Below, piece by piece: positions 6,291 through 8,891 of a stretch of 8,891 nucleotides of DNA. The translations under genes were made by a program, and so were the position numbers. Source of the DNA: Comamonadaceae bacterium (GTDB lineage: Bacteria; Pseudomonadota; Gammaproteobacteria; Burkholderiales; Burkholderiaceae_C); assembly GCA_947466165.1 (NCBI GenBank), contig CANIDW010000046.1, positions 1 to 8,891 of the forward strand, given 5' to 3'. The first letter of the stretch is position 1; every line of letters begins with the position of its first letter. A model generated the notes under the pieces. That model saw only the letters and a list, made by a program, of their open reading frames with translations, was not told the DNA's origin and ran no database searches.

Positions 6291-6944
6291 TCAACCGGCC
6301 GTTTGAAGCCAGATGATGCAGCGCTCAGCCGCCAACCCGGGCACGGCCAACGGTTCCACGTGAAACATCACCACATCGGGCGGCAGCATGGCCAGCTCGT
6401 CAGCCGGGTGCTTTCCCTTGAGGGCCATCCACACACCGCCGGGGGCCAGCGCTGCCTGCGACCAGCAGGTGAAGTCCGCCAGCGAAGCAAAGGCTCTGGA
6501 GCAGATCACGTCGAAGGGCTGGGTGATGGTTTCAACCCGGGCGTGCAAGCCGGTCAGGTTCGGCAGCCCCAGCGCCAGGGCCACATGTTTGATAAAGGCG
6601 GCTTTTTTGCCCACCGTGTCCACACAGGTTACCGCCAGAGTCGGACAGCAAATGGCCAGCACCACGCCCGGCAGGCCGGCACCGGAGCCGACATCGAGCA
6701 GGCTGGCGGCGCTCAGGCCCCGACCCTGCAAATGCTTTTGCAGCGGCGCGACCGCCGCCAGGCTGTCGAGCAAATGGTGCGTCAGCATCTCGGCCGGGTC
6801 GCGCACAGCCGTCAGGTTGTAGACCTTGTTCCACTTGCCGATCAGGTTTTGGTAGTCGAGCAAGCCCTGGACTTGGGCGTCTGACAGGCTCACATGGAGC
6901 TCGGCCAGCCCGGCGCGCAGCACCGCCTCGGCATTGTTGCTCAC
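6291..6944 (-). CDS. rsmG: 16S rRNA (guanine-527 N7)-methyltransferase RsmG
   Basis: A 217-residue SAM-dependent methyltransferase (GidB/RsmG) that makes m7G527 in 16S rRNA; its loss is known to give low-level streptomycin resistance. Motifs in order are [14 protein letters not shown] (37-50), HHLLDSL (56-62), the SAM-binding [12 protein letters not shown] (82-93), KKAAFIKHV (113-121), SRAFASL (149-155) and MALKGKHP (173-180). It starts at GTG 6944, and its first bases overlap the mnmG stop as GTGA (6941-6944), a layout that suggests translational coupling. A degenerate parS site (6352-6367) is embedded near the C-terminus in codons for MFHVEP. The protein otherwise looks complete and close to family length. 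Confidence 0.97.
   Translation of the reverse strand: MSNNAEAVLRAGLAELHVSLSDAQVQGLLDYQNLIGKWNKVYNLTAVRDPAEMLTHHLLDSLAAVAPLQKHLQGRGLSAASLLDVGSGAGLPGVVLAICCPTLAVTCVDTVGKKAAFIKHVALALGLPNLTGLHARVETITQPFDVICSRAFASLADFTCWSQAALAPGGVWMALKGKHPADELAMLPPDVVMFHVEPLAVPGLAAERCIIWLQTAG
6352..6367. other. Degenerate parS-like site inside rsmG
   Basis: GGTTCCACGTGAAACA matches the parS consensus TGTTTCACGTGAAACA at 14 of 16 positions and keeps the central CACGTG. One mismatch (position 5) breaks the left half-palindrome, so binding may be weaker than at the two mnmG sites. It is about 2.2 kb from parB. Confidence 0.65.
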
Positions 6945-8891
6945 ACGTCAGCCTTGGCGGGTTGGGCCACGATGGGCTGGGCCACAGCGTTTTTCCAGAG
7001 GTTCTTTTTCAGGTGGACCAGCAGCAGGGAAATGGTGGCCGGCGTGATGCCCGAAATGCGCGAGGCCAGGCCCAGGGTCTCGGGCCGGTGCTTGGCCAGC
7101 TTTTGCCGCGCCTCGATGCTCAGCGCCGAAACCTGCAAATAGTCCAGCTCGGCGGGCAACTTGAGGTTTTCATAGTGGGCGGCGCGCTCGACCTCGGTCT
7201 TTTGCAGGTCGATGTAGCCGGCGTACTTGGCCACGATCTCGATCTGCTCGATCACGGCAGCCAGCATGTCCGCGGGCATATTGGTTTCACGTGAAACGGC
7301 CGGATTGGCACCCGCAGCACCGGCGCCCAGGGCGGCCAGCTCGGCGCTGGCAAAGCGCCCGCCGTCCAAAGACATGAGGCCGGCGTAGTCCACGCCCGGG
7401 CGTCTTAACAAGTCCAGCAGGTTGTATTCGCGCTCGATGGCCTTGCCCAACACCCGCTCAGCCTCGGCGGCGGGCAGGTTGTTGGGGTTGACCCAGAGCG
7501 AGCGCAGGCGTTCGGTTTCACGTGAAACAGCATCCCGCTTGCGGTTGAAGGCGTCCCAGCGGGCGTCGTCCACCAGGCCCAGCTCGCGGCCTTTTTCGGT
7601 CAAGCGAGCGTCGGCGTTGTCTTCGCGCAGCATCAGCCGGTACTCGGCCCGGCTGGTGAACATGCGGTAAGGCTCGGTCACGCCCTTGGTGATCAGGTCG
7701 TCCACCAGCACGCCCAGGTAGGCCTGGTCGCGGCCGGGCAGCCAGGCTTCCTGGCCGCGGCATTGCAGCGCTGCGTTGATGCCGGCAAACAGGCCCTGGG
7801 CCGCCGCCTCTTCATAGCCGGTGGTGCCGTTGATCTGGCCGGCAAAAAACAGGCCGCCAATGGCCCGGGTTTCAAAGCTGCTTTTGAGCGAGCGCGGGTC
7901 AAAGTAGTCGTACTCGATGGCGTAACCGGGCCGCAAAATATGGGCGTTTTCCATGCCGGCCATGGAGCGCACCAGGTCGTACTGGATGTCAAACGGCAGG
8001 CTGGTTGAGATGCCGTTGGGATAGATCTCGTGCGTGGTCAGGCCTTCGGGCTCCAGAAAAATCTGGTGGCTGGTCTTGTCGGCAAAGCGGTTGATCTTGT
8101 CTTCGACGCTGGGGCAATAACGCGGGCCGACGCCGTCGATCTTGCCGGTGAACATGGGGCTGCGGTCAAAGCCCGAGCGGATGATGTCGTGCGTGCGCTC
8201 ATTGGTGTGGGTGATCCAGCAAGGCACTTGCTGCGGGTGGGCAATGCCCGCGCCCATGAAGCTGAACACCGGAACGCTATCGCCCTCGCCGCCCGGCATG
8301 CCGTCACCCGGCTGCACGGTGCACTTGGAAAAGTCGATGCTGCGCCCGTCCAGCCGTGGCGGCGTGCCGGTTTTCAGCCTGCCCTGGGGCAGCTTGAGTT
8401 CTTTGAGCCGCGCACTCAGCGACACCGCCGGCGGGTCGCCCGCGCGCCCGGCGGCGTAGTTGTTCAGGCCCACATGGATTTTGCCGTCCAGAAAGGTGCC
8501 GGCCGTCAGCACCACAGTGCGGCTTCTGAACTTGATGCCGACTTGCGTGACGGCGCCGACCACACGGTCGCCTTCAACCAACAAGTCATCAACCGCCTGC
8601 TGGAACAGCCACAAATTGGGCTGGTTTTCGAGCATGCGGCGAATGGCGGCCTTGTACAAAATCCGGTCGGCCTGGGCCCGCGTGGCGCGCACGGCCGGGC
8701 CCTTGCTCGAGTTGAGAATGCGGAACTGAATGCCGCCCTCGTCGGTGGCCAGCGCCATGGCGCCGCCCAGGGCATCGACTTCCTTGACCAGGTGGCCCTT
8801 GCCGATGCCGCCTATCGACGGATTGCAGCTCATCTGGCCCAGCGTTTCGATGTTGTGGCTGAGCAGCAAGGTCTTGCAACCCATGCGAGCC
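6941..8891 (-). CDS. mnmG: tRNA U34 carboxymethylaminomethyl enzyme MnmG (GidA), 5' end outside window
   Basis: The FAD subunit that, with MnmE, installs (carboxymethyl)aminomethyl groups on wobble uridine 34 of several tRNAs. The visible 649 residues begin at [13 protein letters not shown], so about 25 N-terminal residues including the GxGxxG dinucleotide loop are missing beyond the window edge. Family blocks include [19 protein letters not shown] and [11 protein letters not shown], which hold the two functionally important cysteines (Cys47 and Cys277 in E. coli). [70 protein letters not shown] and [20 protein letters not shown] are also present. The C-terminal MnmE/tRNA-binding helices end in [19 protein letters not shown]. 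Two parS palindromes lie within the C-terminal third, each encoding VSRET in the same frame. The protein is longer than the 629-residue E. coli enzyme, partly through extra residues around the parS site at 7283. It overlaps rsmG by four bases. Confidence 0.97.
   Translation of the reverse strand, partial: ARMGCKTLLLSHNIETLGQMSCNPSIGGIGKGHLVKEVDALGGAMALATDEGGIQFRILNSSKGPAVRATRAQADRILYKAAIRRMLENQPNLWLFQQAVDDLLVEGDRVVGAVTQVGIKFRSRTVVLTAGTFLDGKIHVGLNNYAAGRAGDPPAVSLSARLKELKLPQGRLKTGTPPRLDGRSIDFSKCTVQPGDGMPGGEGDSVPVFSFMGAGIAHPQQVPCWITHTNERTHDIIRSGFDRSPMFTGKIDGVGPRYCPSVEDKINRFADKTSHQIFLEPEGLTTHEIYPNGISTSLPFDIQYDLVRSMAGMENAHILRPGYAIEYDYFDPRSLKSSFETRAIGGLFFAGQINGTTGYEEAAAQGLFAGINAALQCRGQEAWLPGRDQAYLGVLVDDLITKGVTEPYRMFTSRAEYRLMLREDNADARLTEKGRELGLVDDARWDAFNRKRDAVSRETERLRSLWVNPNNLPAAEAERVLGKAIEREYNLLDLLRRPGVDYAGLMSLDGGRFASAELAALGAGAAGANPAVSRETNMPADMLAAVIEQIEIVAKYAGYIDLQKTEVERAAHYENLKLPAELDYLQVSALSIEARQKLAKHRPETLGLASRISGITPATISLLLVHLKKNLWKNAVAQPIVAQPAKADV
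7283..7298. other. parS centromere site in mnmG (proximal)
   Basis: GGTTTCACGTGAAACG contains the perfect 14-base palindrome GTTTCACGTGAAAC and matches the 16-base parS consensus at 14 positions; only the outermost bases differ. It is a likely ParB loading site, encoded in mnmG as VSRET. Confidence 0.88.
7514..7529. other. parS centromere site in mnmG (distal)
   Basis: GGTTTCACGTGAAACA matches the parS consensus at 15 of 16 positions, the best match in the window. It lies 231 bases from the neighbouring site, in the same mnmG reading frame, and again encodes VSRET (in [10 protein letters not shown]). Confidence 0.92.

Noticed and set aside
6303..6884. Plus-strand open frame of about 193 codons opposite rsmG.
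   Set aside because: It is antisense to a well-conserved RsmG and has biased, shadow-type composition.

Overview
This is a GC-rich, tightly packed window from a bacterial chromosome. It most likely comes from a betaproteobacterium of the order Burkholderiales, possibly Comamonadaceae. That placement is inferred from the style of the proteins and the gene order, not from a marker-gene search. The window appears to be a replication-origin-proximal core region. The run mnmG-rsmG-(exporter)-parA-(hydrolase)-parB is on the minus strand, and parS centromere sites lie inside the first two genes.

Left part (1-1724): The window opens inside an unrecognised plus-strand gene that is cut at its 5' end. 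It is followed 26 bases later by a YdiI/MenI-like hotdog acyl-CoA thioesterase. A PduO-type cob(I)alamin adenosyltransferase on the minus strand ends 12 bases from the thioesterase. Its 118-base upstream gap is shared with a divergent gene and holds an intrinsic-terminator-like hairpin that reads toward the adenosyltransferase.

Middle (1725-3146): A plus-strand FAD-linked oxidase of the D-lactate dehydrogenase (LDHD/GlcD) family. It converges on the minus-strand partition operon with a 44-base gap.

Right part (3191-8891): Six minus-strand genes lie close together and are probably co-transcribed. They are mnmG (5' end outside the window), rsmG (4-base GTGA overlap), a LysE/RhtB exporter, parA, an RBBP9/YdeN-type alpha/beta hydrolase and parB. 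MnmG modifies wobble uridine in tRNA, and RsmG methylates 16S rRNA G527. ParA and ParB act with parS to segregate the chromosome. Two near-perfect parS palindromes lie in mnmG and a weaker one in rsmG. One of the mnmG sites appears to lie in a stretch of the protein that is longer than in E. coli.

I found no mobile element, CRISPR array, tRNA, rRNA or defence system. No intergenic gap exceeds about 120 bases. The most notable features are the coding-embedded parS cluster, the exporter and hydrolase genes interspersed in the partition operon, and the terminator-like hairpin before the adenosyltransferase gene.
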